Part shown: in pieces, positions 1 through 7,221 of the stretch
Layout of the letters: each line of letters starts with the position of its first letter
Numbering within the stretch: the first letter of the stretch is position 1
Origin: Bradyrhizobium rifense
GTDB taxonomy: Bacteria > Pseudomonadota > Alphaproteobacteria > Rhizobiales > Xanthobacteraceae
Direction: 5' to 3'
Length of the DNA stretch: 64,000 nt
Assembly: GCF_008123425.1 (NCBI RefSeq)
Contig: NZ_VSSS01000088.1
Location: 1-64,000 of the forward strand
Made by a program: the position numbers and the translations under genes
The notes under the pieces: model-generated
What the model was told of the DNA's origin: nothing
The model's input: only the letters and a program-made list of their open reading frames with translations
Database searches by the model: none

Positions 1-327
1 GCCCTCGGGCTCGGCTTCGGTGGCCTCGAGGCCGGCCAGGATCTCCTTGATGCGGTCGATCGAGGACAGGATCAGCGTCACCGCCGGTCCGGTCACCGGC
101 ATGCCGTCGCGGAATTTGCCCATCAGCGTCTCGCCGGCATGCGCCAGCGCTTCAAGCCGCGGCAGTCCGAGGAAGCCGCACGTACCCTTGATGGTGTGGA
201 CCAGGCGGAAGATGTTATCCAGGATCTTGGCGTTGTTCGGCTCCTGCTCGAACTTCACCAGCTGATTGTCGACGGTGTCCAGGCTCTCGCTGGTCTCCGT
301 CAGAAACTCCCGCAACAGATCATCCAT
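1..327 (-). CDS. cheA: Chemotaxis histidine kinase CheA, N-terminal fragment (cut by window start)
   Basis: Only the first 109 codons are in the window; the gene runs off the left edge. The protein opens MDDLLREFLTETSESLD and carries an Hpt domain over about residues 1-105, with the phospho-acceptor motif FRLVHTIKGTCGFLG (His at about residue 44). This is the P1 domain of CheA, which takes phosphate from the kinase domain and passes it to CheY/CheB in the cytoplasmic chemotaxis complex. The kinase, dimerisation and CheW-like domains would lie outside the window, so CheA is inferred from the Hpt sequence, the N-terminal position of the domain and the high similarity to alphaproteobacterial CheA starts. 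A hybrid kinase with an N-terminal Hpt is the less likely alternative. Confidence 0.85.
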   Translation of the reverse strand, partial: MDDLLREFLTETSESLDTVDNQLVKFEQEPNNAKILDNIFRLVHTIKGTCGFLGLPRLEALAHAGETLMGKFRDGMPVTGPAVTLILSSIDRIKEILAGLEATEAEPEG

Positions 328-746
328 GGGCTACGCCTTGACTGAGCTGGACCTCGACGCCTGTACCGCGCTTGGAATCGGCGGAAGTCCGCTCCTAGAC
401 CGTTAGACAACCCATTTCACGGTCCCGTTAATTTCATCCTCCGTGCTAATACGGATATTGAAACGAAGTTTGCTGTTCGACCGCGCGGAGCTGCGGCTTT
501 CGGCAAATCCGGCGCGCGGCATCGGGCCGGAAGCGCAACAGGTAAACGCACCGATAACAGCGTCGCGACATGCGCAAAAAAATCCCGCCAAAATCGGGAG
601 ATATGCACGGCCCGCGCGGATTGAATCAAATCACGCGCGATCGGAATCGCGTGTGCGAGCGTCGGTCGATGTTGTGCTGAAATCCGCAAGGACAGCGCTC
701 GCGGTAAACGGACTCTTACCTCGCGAGCGTCGCGGACAATAACGCG
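328..746. other. Intergenic region upstream of cheA
   Basis: This 419-bp gap lies between the cheA start and the 3' end of the receiver gene. It must contain the cheA promoter on the minus strand, but I cannot point to convincing -35/-10 boxes. A loose inverted repeat (CACGCG at 632-637, CGCGTG at 648-653) is visible. Open frames across the gap lack a ribosome binding site and recognisable protein features, so I do not call a gene. Confidence 0.5.
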
Positions 747-1214
747 CTAACCCAGCCGCGCAGCAGCGGCATGACGCTCGGCAAGACAGTCCTTGACGGC
801 GGCCAGCAGCGCAACCGGCGTGAACGGCTTGCGCAGGCAGCGCGCGGCGCCGAGCTCGAGCGCCATCCTCAGGAAGTCGGGCGCGGGCGAGTTCAGATCT
901 GCGAAGGCATAGCCCGACATCGCTATCAACGGAATGGCGGGTGCCCGGTCATGAAAGATCCGGATCGAGTCGAACCCGCGCATATGCGGCATGAAGATGT
1001 CGACGATCATCAGGTCGAACTGTTCGTGCTCGAGCGCGAGAAGCCCCGCTTCTCCCCCGTCGGCAATCGTCACCCTAAAATTGTTTCGCTGGAGATAGAT
1101 CTCGATGGCCATGCACACCATCGGGTCGTCGTCGACGACGAGAATATGGCGCGGACTTTCTGTGGTCGTTTGAGTTTCTCGTTTCGGTGATTCAATCATT
1201 GCACCGTGGCGCAC
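747..1214 (-). CDS. Stand-alone response regulator receiver protein
   Basis: A 155-residue protein made almost entirely of one CheY-like receiver domain. The acidic pocket (ILVVDDDPM), the phospho-acceptor Asp in FDLMIVDIFMP, the Ser of IAMSGY and the conserved Lys of LRKPF are all present, so it should be phosphorylatable. There is no output domain, so it probably acts by protein-protein contact or as a phosphorelay intermediate. The GTG start at 1214 is preferred because AAGGAG lies about six bases upstream; an ATG at 1199 is too far from it. It lies 419 bp upstream of cheA on the same strand. The cognate kinase cannot be told from the sequence. Confidence 0.85.
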   Translation of the reverse strand: MRHGAMIESPKRETQTTTESPRHILVVDDDPMVCMAIEIYLQRNNFRVTIADGGEAGLLALEHEQFDLMIVDIFMPHMRGFDSIRIFHDRAPAIPLIAMSGYAFADLNSPAPDFLRMALELGAARCLRKPFTPVALLAAVKDCLAERHAAAARLG

Positions 1215-1666
1215 GCCGTTCTCCTTTCGCTTTCATTGAAATGGTGATGACCGCACGCACAGTCGGCCTTGTGCAGCATGCGAACGGGATGAACGCGAGA
1301 TCAACAGCCAGGCCACGCAATGGCGCGAGGCAGCTGCTGACAGCTGAAGAAAATCGACGAAGGAAAAAGGTGGTGCGGACCGGCGAACGACCAAAGGACA
1401 TGCGGATGCAATGTCTGCCGTCGATTGCCCGTTTCCGGCTCATGAAGGCCCCCTTGCCACTCATTCCCGGTTGATGACGCAGGACTGGCTCGCCGGGTGC
1501 GTGCACGAATCAGTGCGCCGTTCTCATTTCCGCCGCAAATGCGGCAGGCTGTCTGCCCCCCAACGGGTATATGGACAGCAACAACCAATAAGATTATCTA
1601 TTTCACCGCGCAACCAGATGTCGCATGCGCGGCGCCGACATCCCATCGAACGTTGGATGATTGTGC
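1215..1666. other. Intergenic region between divergent receiver and Crp/Fnr genes
   Basis: About 450 bp separate the two divergent starts. The last 100 bp before the Crp/Fnr gene are AT-richer (about 1575-1610) and probably hold its promoter. I see no FixK-type TTGA-N6-TCAA box, no hairpin terminator and no convincing short gene. Confidence 0.4.
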
Positions 1667-2377
1667 ATGATCGCGAGCGGACCACCGCCGAACCGATTGC
1701 TGCGAATGCTCGACGCTGCCGACTTCGATCTAGTGCGCCCTCATCTCATCACGATTGAATTGGTCAGAGAGACTGTCTTGGGTGAAGCAGGCGCGGCGCT
1801 GCGGCACGTCTACTTTCCGCACGCTGGAACCGTTTCGATTACAGTCGGCCTTTCCGAAGGACAGACGATCGAGGTGGCGATGCTCGGCCGCGACAGCATC
1901 GTCGGCGGCGGCGCGGCGCTCGCTGACGGGATCGCGGCGTCAGACGCCGTCGTGCTCTTCCCCGGGACCGCTTCCATGCTTGAAATCACGGCCTTTCGAA
2001 CCATCGCAGCTAGCAGCGCGCCGTTCCGCAGCCTGATGATCCGGCATGAGCAGGCGCTGCTCGCGCGTGCGCAGCAATCCCTGCTCTGCAATACGCTGCA
2101 TCCGGTCGAGGCGCGGCTGGCGCGCTGGCTGCTGCGGGCCCGGGATCTGTCCGACAGCGAAACCCTGCCGCTGACACAGGAGACTCTGGCTCAGATGATG
2201 GGCGTCCGGCGCAATGCCATTTCGCTGGTTGCTCACGCGCTGCAGCGCGCTGGCATCATTCGCTACACCCGCGGCCAGATCGTGATCACCGATCTGCGGG
2301 CGCTGGAGGCGACCGCCTGCGATTGCTATGCCGCCGTGAAGGCCCATGACGCGCGTCTGCTGGAGAGACCGCGATGA
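1667..2377 (+). CDS. Crp/Fnr family transcriptional regulator (first of tandem pair)
   Basis: A 236-residue protein with the Crp/Fnr plan: an N-terminal cupin-like effector domain (around LRHVYFPHAGTVSI and EVAMLGRDSIVGGG) and a C-terminal winged HTH (LTQETLAQMMGVRRNAISLV). The effector domain lacks the phosphate-binding RxA signature of cAMP receptors and has no Fnr-type N-terminal cysteine cluster, so the ligand is unknown. Recognition-helix residues (VRRNAIS) differ from the FixK/Fnr ExxSR pattern, so the DNA target is also unknown. The ATG at 1667 is used; an in-frame TTG lies two codons upstream. It is followed 188 bp downstream by a paralogue in the same orientation, suggesting local duplication. 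Confidence 0.85.
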   Translation: MIASGPPPNRLLRMLDAADFDLVRPHLITIELVRETVLGEAGAALRHVYFPHAGTVSITVGLSEGQTIEVAMLGRDSIVGGGAALADGIAASDAVVLFPGTASMLEITAFRTIAASSAPFRSLMIRHEQALLARAQQSLLCNTLHPVEARLARWLLRARDLSDSETLPLTQETLAQMMGVRRNAISLVAHALQRAGIIRYTRGQIVITDLRALEATACDCYAAVKAHDARLLERPR

Positions 2378-2565
2378 TGTGAGCGCTACCATCGCCGGCT
2401 GCATGCCGGTGTTCACACCAAGCGGTATCAGGTGATCGGGGACGCAGCTGTGAACAATGAACCAATTGCCAATATATCCCGCCGCGAACATGATGGAACT
2501 TACCGTGCAGGGGATAGCGAATTCGGTGGCGGGCGTTTCACCGGCGGATGAGATGGGAGGCAGAT

Positions 2566-3270
2566 TTGGAATCGATGGTACGCCCATCCAACGGTTTCCT
2601 GTCGGCACTGTCGGCAGACGATTATGAATTGATCCGTGCACATTTGCGCACGGTCGATCTGCCGCACGACGCTGTGCTGGTCGAAACCGGCGAGACGCTC
2701 AAGCGCGCCTATTTCCCCCACCGAGGCGTGATCTCGTTGGTCGTGAAACTTGCCAAGGGCGAGCATGTGCAGGTGGCCATGGTTGGCCGCGACAGCCTGC
2801 TCGGGACACTCTCGACCATGGGCGATGCCTGCGCGCTGAATACGGCGGTCGTGCTGGTTCCCGGCGTCGCGTCGGTAATGGACCTCGACCGGCTGCGCAT
2901 CGCGGCCGAACAGAGCTCCACCCTGCGGACGCTGCTGACGCGCCACGGGCTCGCGGTTTACGCGCAGGTGCAGCAGACCGCGGGTTGCAACGCGGCGCAT
3001 CCGGTGGAGGCGCGGCTGTCGCGCTGCCTGCTGCACACCCATGACCTGTCGGGCGACTACCGGTTGCTGCTGACGCAGGAGGCCATGGCGCAGATGATCG
3101 GGGCGCGGCGCAACAGCGTGTCCCTGGTCGCCAATACCTTGCAGCAGGCCAATTTCATCCATTACAGCCGCGGACACATCCAGATCCTCAACCTGGACGG
3201 CCTGCGCCAGACCGCGTGCGAATGCTACGCCACGGTCAAGGCCCAGTACGACCGGCTGCTCGGGCCCTGA
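2566..3270 (+). CDS. Crp/Fnr family transcriptional regulator (second of tandem pair)
   Basis: A 234-residue paralogue of the preceding regulator. The two share collinear blocks such as YFPHxGxxS, VAMxGRDS, CNxxHPVEARL and LTQExxAQMxGxRRN. The domains are the same: a cNMP-binding-like fold, then a winged HTH. It too lacks the cAMP-contact Arg and Fe-S cysteines. The TTG at 2566 is chosen because GGGAGG (2555-2560) sits five bases upstream. An ATG at 2575 would align best with the paralogue start but is 14 bases from that site; another ATG is at 2548. The ligand and regulon are not visible. Confidence 0.85.
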   Translation: MESMVRPSNGFLSALSADDYELIRAHLRTVDLPHDAVLVETGETLKRAYFPHRGVISLVVKLAKGEHVQVAMVGRDSLLGTLSTMGDACALNTAVVLVPGVASVMDLDRLRIAAEQSSTLRTLLTRHGLAVYAQVQQTAGCNAAHPVEARLSRCLLHTHDLSGDYRLLLTQEAMAQMIGARRNSVSLVANTLQQANFIHYSRGHIQILNLDGLRQTACECYATVKAQYDRLLGP

Positions 3271-3409
3271 CCGGCGCGGCGTATGGTAAAGCAAGTGCTT
3301 ATCCCCGCCTGCAAACACCGCATATCTCGTGACCAGAACCGAAATCGGAATGGCGTAGATGTCCCGGACGCCTCGCGCCGTGAGGCGCACCACGGGGACC
3401 CGCGACACC

Positions 3410-3805
3410 ATGTTCGACGCCGCTTTCGCGCCCATGCAGGGCGCGCTCGATACCGCGCCCTTGCGCGAGCTTGAACCGCCGCGCGAGCCCGGCGCGTTCA
3501 CCGTGCTGGTGCGCGAGATCGGCGAGGACGGCGCCTGTGAAGTGCGCGCGGTGTTCTGGAGCGAGACGAGCGCGCGGCTGAAGCTGTTTCACGCGCTTGC
3601 GCTCGGCCAGCATCGCGGCCGGATCGCGCGCGAGGCGCATTCGCTGAAGAGCACGGCGAGGACGTTCGGCTATCTCCGGCTCGCGGCGCTGGCGCTGCGG
3701 CTCGAGAGCACCGCCGACACCCTGGACGACGCCGAATTCGGCGATCTGCTGCAGCAGATGGATGAGGCCTTCACCACCGCGAAGGCGCAGGAACAGCAGG
3801 GCTGA
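3410..3805 (+). CDS. Stand-alone Hpt (histidine phosphotransfer) domain protein
   Basis: A protein of about 131 residues with the Hpt signature REAHSLKSTARTFGYLRL; His77 is the predicted phospho-acceptor. The residues before it (about 1-50) are not recognisable. With no kinase or receiver domain of its own it would shuttle phosphate between a hybrid kinase and a response regulator. Neighbours are Crp/Fnr regulators upstream and a LuxR-type protein downstream, with a lone receiver at 747-1214, so a local relay is conceivable but unproven. An in-frame ATG at 3359 would add 17 residues; the ATG at 3410 was preferred because the extra residues are Arg-rich and unlike the family. Confidence 0.75.
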   Translation: MFDAAFAPMQGALDTAPLRELEPPREPGAFTVLVREIGEDGACEVRAVFWSETSARLKLFHALALGQHRGRIAREAHSLKSTARTFGYLRLAALALRLESTADTLDDAEFGDLLQQMDEAFTTAKAQEQQG

Positions 3806-3871
3806 CCATCGCCGCCTGCACCCCGCCGTACTTATACGGTTTGCAATTTTCACAGATGACTAATCATAGGT

Positions 3872-3906
3872 GGCGATAGTCGCCGGAAACCAGGAGGGTT
3901 TCCATG
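3872..3906 (+). promoter_or_regulatory. Two adjacent hairpins, the second presenting the Shine-Dalgarno in its loop
   Basis: Read directly: GGCGA (3872-3876) pairs with TCGCC (3880-3884). Immediately after, GGAAACC (3885-3891) pairs perfectly with GGTTTCC (3897-3903) around the loop AGGAG (3892-3896). The start codon of the 82-residue gene follows at 3904 with no spacer. The ribosome binding site is thus the loop of a 7-bp hairpin. An effect on translation is inferred. Confidence 0.6.
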
Positions 3907-4152
3907 TTCACCTATGAGACTGCGGACCAGAAAGAGGTCCGTCGCTTCCGCATCGCACAGTTCAACGGCCGGATGGCTACGGTGAAGGCGGGCGAGTCCA
4001 CGGTGACGGGTTTTGTCCGCTCGGTGCTGGAGCAGGATTCGGCGATCCCGCCGCGCTGGACCATCACCATCATCCCGAATGCGCCGAAGGAAGAGCCGAA
4101 GGTGCTGCGGCCAACCTCGCGCGCGCGCCCCTTCGCCGAAGATTATTTTTAA
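3904..4152 (+). CDS. Small conserved-type hypothetical protein (82 aa)
   Basis: An 82-residue protein beginning MFTYETADQKEVRRFRIAQF. It has no signal peptide or membrane segment and reads as a short beta-rich domain (RMATVKAGESTVTGFVRSV, then RWTITIIPN) followed by a basic, proline-containing tail. I do not recognise a family. The ATG is supported by AGGAGG five to ten bases upstream, although that site is the loop of a hairpin. It lies between the Hpt gene and the convergent LuxR-type gene. Codon use matches the neighbours, so I regard it as real, but its function is unknown. Confidence 0.65.
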   Translation: MFTYETADQKEVRRFRIAQFNGRMATVKAGESTVTGFVRSVLEQDSAIPPRWTITIIPNAPKEEPKVLRPTSRARPFAEDYF

Positions 4153-4194
4153 GGCGCGGCCGCGCTGCCACCAAGGCGGCGCCAGACGACAGCC

Positions 4195-4815
4195 TCAGTC
4201 GATCGAATGCAGGAGCGCGGCGCGGACGAGGTCCGCGGTGTTGCGCGCGCCGAGCTTGCGCATCGCTTCGGCCCGGTGGCTCTCGAAGGTCCGCGGGCTG
4301 ATCTGCATCCTCAGCGCCCCCTGCTTGTTCGAAAAACCCTCGCTGATCAGCCGCAGCACTTCACGCTCACGCTTGGTCAGCCGCTTGCCCGACAGGCTCG
4401 AGAGTTCGGAGCCCGTCTCACGCGGCGCCGGCAGCGCGCGGCCGGCCTTCAACTCGGCATCCTCGGTCGTGGACGGCGCGGGCAACGCGCCCTTGTGGGA
4501 ACCAGCGAGTTGCTTGACCACGCCGCAGACGCGCTCGGTCTGCGCCAATGCATTCTCCACCACCTGCTGCAAGTAAGCGCGGTCGGCCGACAGGGGCGCG
4601 AGCTGGTCGCTGTGGTGCTTGATCTCACCCATGTAGAGCAGGAGTGCGGTCAGGGGACCGTTGAGCTCGCGGGCGATGGCCGCGGCCATCTCGTCGGCCG
4701 CCTTGGCACGGGCGGCGTTCAGCCGGACGAAATCAAGCTCTTCTGCCGGAGCAGTGCTGCTTTCGAACCATTCCGACGGCCGCGAATCAACGACCGTATC
4801 GTTCTGTGACCCCAT
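4195..4815 (-). CDS. LuxR/FixJ-type HTH regulator fused to a His-less histidine-kinase DHp helix
   Basis: A 206-residue protein. Residues about 35-105 resemble the DHp (HisKA) dimerisation domain of FixL-like kinases: EMAAAIARELNGPLTALLLY matches the usual ALAHELNQPLxAI block, but the phospho-acceptor His is Arg49. A variable linker follows. Residues about 145-203 form a LuxR/FixJ-type HTH (LTKREREVLRLISEGFSNK, then SPRTFESHRAEAMRKLG). There is no receiver and no ATP-binding domain. The likely role is a DNA-binding regulator that uses the DHp-like segment to dimerise or to dock on a kinase or Hpt protein. The gene converges with the 82-residue gene and is divergent from the unknown gene at 5160, sharing a palindrome-containing upstream region. 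Confidence 0.8.
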   Translation of the reverse strand: MGSQNDTVVDSRPSEWFESSTAPAEELDFVRLNAARAKAADEMAAAIARELNGPLTALLLYMGEIKHHSDQLAPLSADRAYLQQVVENALAQTERVCGVVKQLAGSHKGALPAPSTTEDAELKAGRALPAPRETGSELSSLSGKRLTKREREVLRLISEGFSNKQGALRMQISPRTFESHRAEAMRKLGARNTADLVRAALLHSID

Positions 4816-5159
4816 GTGACCCGTTTAGCGGAACCCGGGGCGATCTGTGGTTAACTTTTTGCTCCGTAAGACTACGGTCATTTTGTCAGTTTTGTGCTGA
4901 AATGCCGACATAGGCACAATTTGTGCCTGCATGCCCATATCATTGACTATGTCAGGGTTGATAATCCTGCCTAAACCATAAGCAGAGCGGCAAAAGCCTT
5001 CGTAACGATCGCTGCCGCACCCGATCCCCGAGGCCCCGGATTTTACGGATAAATTAACGGCGGCCTGCTTCTCTTTGTCACAAATTGAGAGCGCGCAAAT
5101 GCCTCCATGCACTGGGCCGCCGGTTGGCCTGCTGGAATCGTTGCGAGAGATTGCGTGCC
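4816..5159. other. Divergent intergenic region with palindromes
   Basis: A 344-bp region between two divergent genes. It is locally AT-rich and contains a perfect 17-bp palindrome (4912-4928), a half-site-like TTGTGCT at about 4892-4898, and the short inverted repeat CCGTA-N4-TACGG (4864-4877). It must contain both promoters, but I cannot assign -35/-10 boxes with confidence. Confidence 0.5.
4912..4928. promoter_or_regulatory. Perfect 17-bp palindrome, candidate operator
   Basis: AGGCACAA (4912-4919), a central T, then TTGTGCCT (4921-4928). The arms are perfect 8-bp inverted repeats. The centre is 105 bp upstream of the LuxR-type start (4815, minus strand) and 240 bp upstream of the plus-strand gene at 5160. 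A dimeric-regulator binding site is the simplest reading; the protein that binds it is not known. Confidence 0.45.
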
Positions 5160-6323
5160 ATGGACGAGATCGACGAGCTTTCGGAGTTCCTGCAGAAGCT
5201 GACGCCGTTGTCGCGCAGCTGTCTGCTGAGCGAACTCGAGCGGCTCGAACTCTGCGGCATCGACATGCCGGGCTCGGCCGGCGTCCAGGCCAAGCTGCGC
5301 GCCGAATTCCGCAAGGACGGATCGAGCCAGGCACGCGCCACCAATCCTTCGCGCTACTTCTTCGCGCCGCTCGAGCTGCTGCTGATCGACGGCGCGCCCG
5401 AGCACGCCAACGCGGGACGGATCTCGCGCAACACGCTCACCCCGATCTGGGAATGGATCTGCCGCGACCTGCTGCCGACCATGGCGCGCGACTACGTCAA
5501 GGCGATCAACGACCAGGTCACCGCCAACAATCCCAAGGAAGTGCTGAAGATCGCGACGACCTTTCAGGTCAAGGTCGTCAAGGTGCTCGAGAACACGCTC
5601 GCCTCGGCCGAGAGCACCGAATTCGCGCGCGGCAAGCTCGCCCAATACACGGCTTCGCGCACCGCCTTCGACGACGTGAAGAAGATGCAGAAAGTGCTGC
5701 GCGCCGGCGACGCGCTGACGAAGTTCAACGAGAAGCTGCCCGAGACCATCACGAAATTCGACGACGGCCAGGTCGCCCAGATCACCGCGCAGCTCGACGC
5801 TTTCAGGAAGGCCAATCCCGATGCGCTGCCCTTTGCGGTGGCGCTGGTGGCGAGGCGCCTAAAGACATTCTGGCAGCTTATATACCTTGCGACCAAGGCC
5901 GCCGCCAGCAAGAGCACTGCCGAGGTTGCAGCGGCGCCCTATGCCTGCGTCGTTCCCATGGTGCTCGACCGGCTCGACGACAAGCGCCTCGCTTTGCGGA
6001 TCGCACTCCGCCACAACCGTTTCCTCGTCGCACGCGACCTGCTCACTGAAATCTACGACGCCGAACATGCGCTCAAGCTTCGCATCGACGGCATCGAGCA
6101 GAGCGCATGGGGCATCCGGCTGCAGCAATTGATGGACGCGATCGCGGCGCTGGTGTCGGCCGAGGTCAGCCGCTTCCCCGCCAATGTCGGTCACATCCTG
6201 GGATCGCGCCGGCTGCGCAGCCAGGATACGCTGGGCGGCAAACTGAGCTATCTGGCCTGGAAGGGCCGCGACGTGGTGCAGGACGGCGCGGCGGCATTTC
6301 GCAAATTGATCGGGGCGACTTAA
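5160..6323 (+). CDS. Hypothetical all-alpha protein, about 387 aa
   Basis: I do not recognise the family. The protein starts MDEIDELSEFLQKL at ATG 5160 and is predominantly helical with heptad-like leucines. It has no signal peptide and no clear membrane span; the most hydrophobic stretch (about FAVALVARRLKTFWQLIYLA, near residue 230) is amphipathic and interrupted by charges. No catalytic motif is visible. Codon use matches the neighbours and the frame is intact through three times the usual chance length. An upstream in-frame ATG at 5085 would add 25 residues, but they are Arg/Cys-rich and unlike the rest. It is transcribed divergently from the LuxR-type gene and stands alone, so no operon context helps. 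Confidence 0.75.
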   Translation: MDEIDELSEFLQKLTPLSRSCLLSELERLELCGIDMPGSAGVQAKLRAEFRKDGSSQARATNPSRYFFAPLELLLIDGAPEHANAGRISRNTLTPIWEWICRDLLPTMARDYVKAINDQVTANNPKEVLKIATTFQVKVVKVLENTLASAESTEFARGKLAQYTASRTAFDDVKKMQKVLRAGDALTKFNEKLPETITKFDDGQVAQITAQLDAFRKANPDALPFAVALVARRLKTFWQLIYLATKAAASKSTAEVAAAPYACVVPMVLDRLDDKRLALRIALRHNRFLVARDLLTEIYDAEHALKLRIDGIEQSAWGIRLQQLMDAIAALVSAEVSRFPANVGHILGSRRLRSQDTLGGKLSYLAWKGRDVVQDGAAAFRKLIGAT

Positions 6324-6659
6324 TTCCACCCGCTATTCGGGCGCGTGCGGCAGGCACAGGAAGCGATCGAGAAATCGCCCTGACATCACGAACCTGAACC
6401 ACCAATAGATCAACCGCCGCGTCGTCATAGCTGCAATCCTTGACAGCCCACCACCGGCTACTCCGACCAATAGCGCAGATGCAGTCATACGCATGTGAAG
6501 TGCTTCACACTCGTCGGCTCAGCCGCCGGGCGAGTTGTCGCATTACTGTCACGCGCGGCGGGGGAACATGCGCGCATCGCGCGAAAATGAATTCGTGGAC
6601 TGACCGTATCGCTCCTATTCTCCGATGCATCGCATGCTGCATTGGGAAGGACATGAGCG
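6324..6659. other. Intergenic region with CRP-type palindrome
   Basis: A 336-bp gap upstream of the small secreted protein gene. The only structured element I see is the 16-bp palindrome at 6494-6509. No gene with a ribosome binding site and recognisable protein was found on either strand. Confidence 0.5.
6494..6509. promoter_or_regulatory. TGTGA-N6-TCACA palindrome (CRP-type consensus)
   Basis: The sequence TGTGAAGTGCTTCACA is a perfect 7-bp inverted repeat with a 2-bp centre and matches the Crp consensus TGTGA-N6-TCACA exactly. It lies about 150 bp upstream of the ATG at 6660. The motif match is direct; use by a Crp-family protein is inferred. Confidence 0.5.
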
Positions 6660-7085
6660 ATGAGATCGATCCGACTGGCGTTGATGGTGACGGCGTGGCT
6701 CGCGGGCGCATGTGCGCTCACACCGGCGGCGATGGCACAGACGGCGCCGCCCCCGGGTAATGCCGCGCCGACCGCCGACAATGCCGTCCTGCTGACTGTG
6801 TTCTTCAAACACGACCAGTCGCGTCCGCTCAGTGAGCTGAATGCGCAACTCGACAAGCAGGGCTTCCGCAAAGCTTTTCCGCCGGCGGGCGTGGAGGTCG
6901 TGAGCTGGTACGTGGTGATGGGCATCGGCCAGGTGGCGACGCTGCGGCTGCCGGCCTCGCGGCTGCGCGAGGTCAACCGCATCATCGAGGACACCGCGTG
7001 GGGCCCGTATCGCACCGAATTCTATCCGACCTATGACTACAAGGCGGTCGGCATGGCCGAGCATGAAAAGGCGACGGCCAACTGA
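6660..7085 (+). CDS. Small secreted hypothetical protein (141 aa)
   Basis: A 141-residue protein with a clear Sec signal peptide (MRSIRLALMVTAWLAGACA, cleavage probably after AMAQ at about residue 27). The mature part has two similar-looking alpha/beta halves (LLTVFFKHDQSRPLSELNAQL, VEVVSWYVVMGIGQVATLRL) that suggest a ferredoxin-like or muconolactone-isomerase-like fold; this is a shape-based guess. AAGGA lies nine bases before the ATG at 6660. It is a single-gene unit, with the CRP-type palindrome about 150 bp upstream. The function is unknown; the location is probably periplasmic. Confidence 0.7.
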   Translation: MRSIRLALMVTAWLAGACALTPAAMAQTAPPPGNAAPTADNAVLLTVFFKHDQSRPLSELNAQLDKQGFRKAFPPAGVEVVSWYVVMGIGQVATLRLPASRLREVNRIIEDTAWGPYRTEFYPTYDYKAVGMAEHEKATAN

Positions 7086-7221
7086 TACCGGCGTTATTGA
7101 TTTGGGCGAAACGCGCGCAGCTTCGTCCAATTGCAGGACACCGGCTGCGCGCACGCACGGTCGGTGTCCTCCCGAAAATCTCAGACATTGTCGTACTGCC
7201 GCGAGCAAACCGCCGACAAAC

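Noticed and set aside
443..742. 99-codon open frame upstream of cheA
   Set aside because: No ribosome binding site, no protein-like hydrophobicity pattern, and it lies in the divergent promoter region.
1740..1775. FixK-like TTGA...TCA sequence near the first Crp/Fnr gene
   Set aside because: It lies inside the coding region, lacks the second full half-site and is not positioned as a promoter element.
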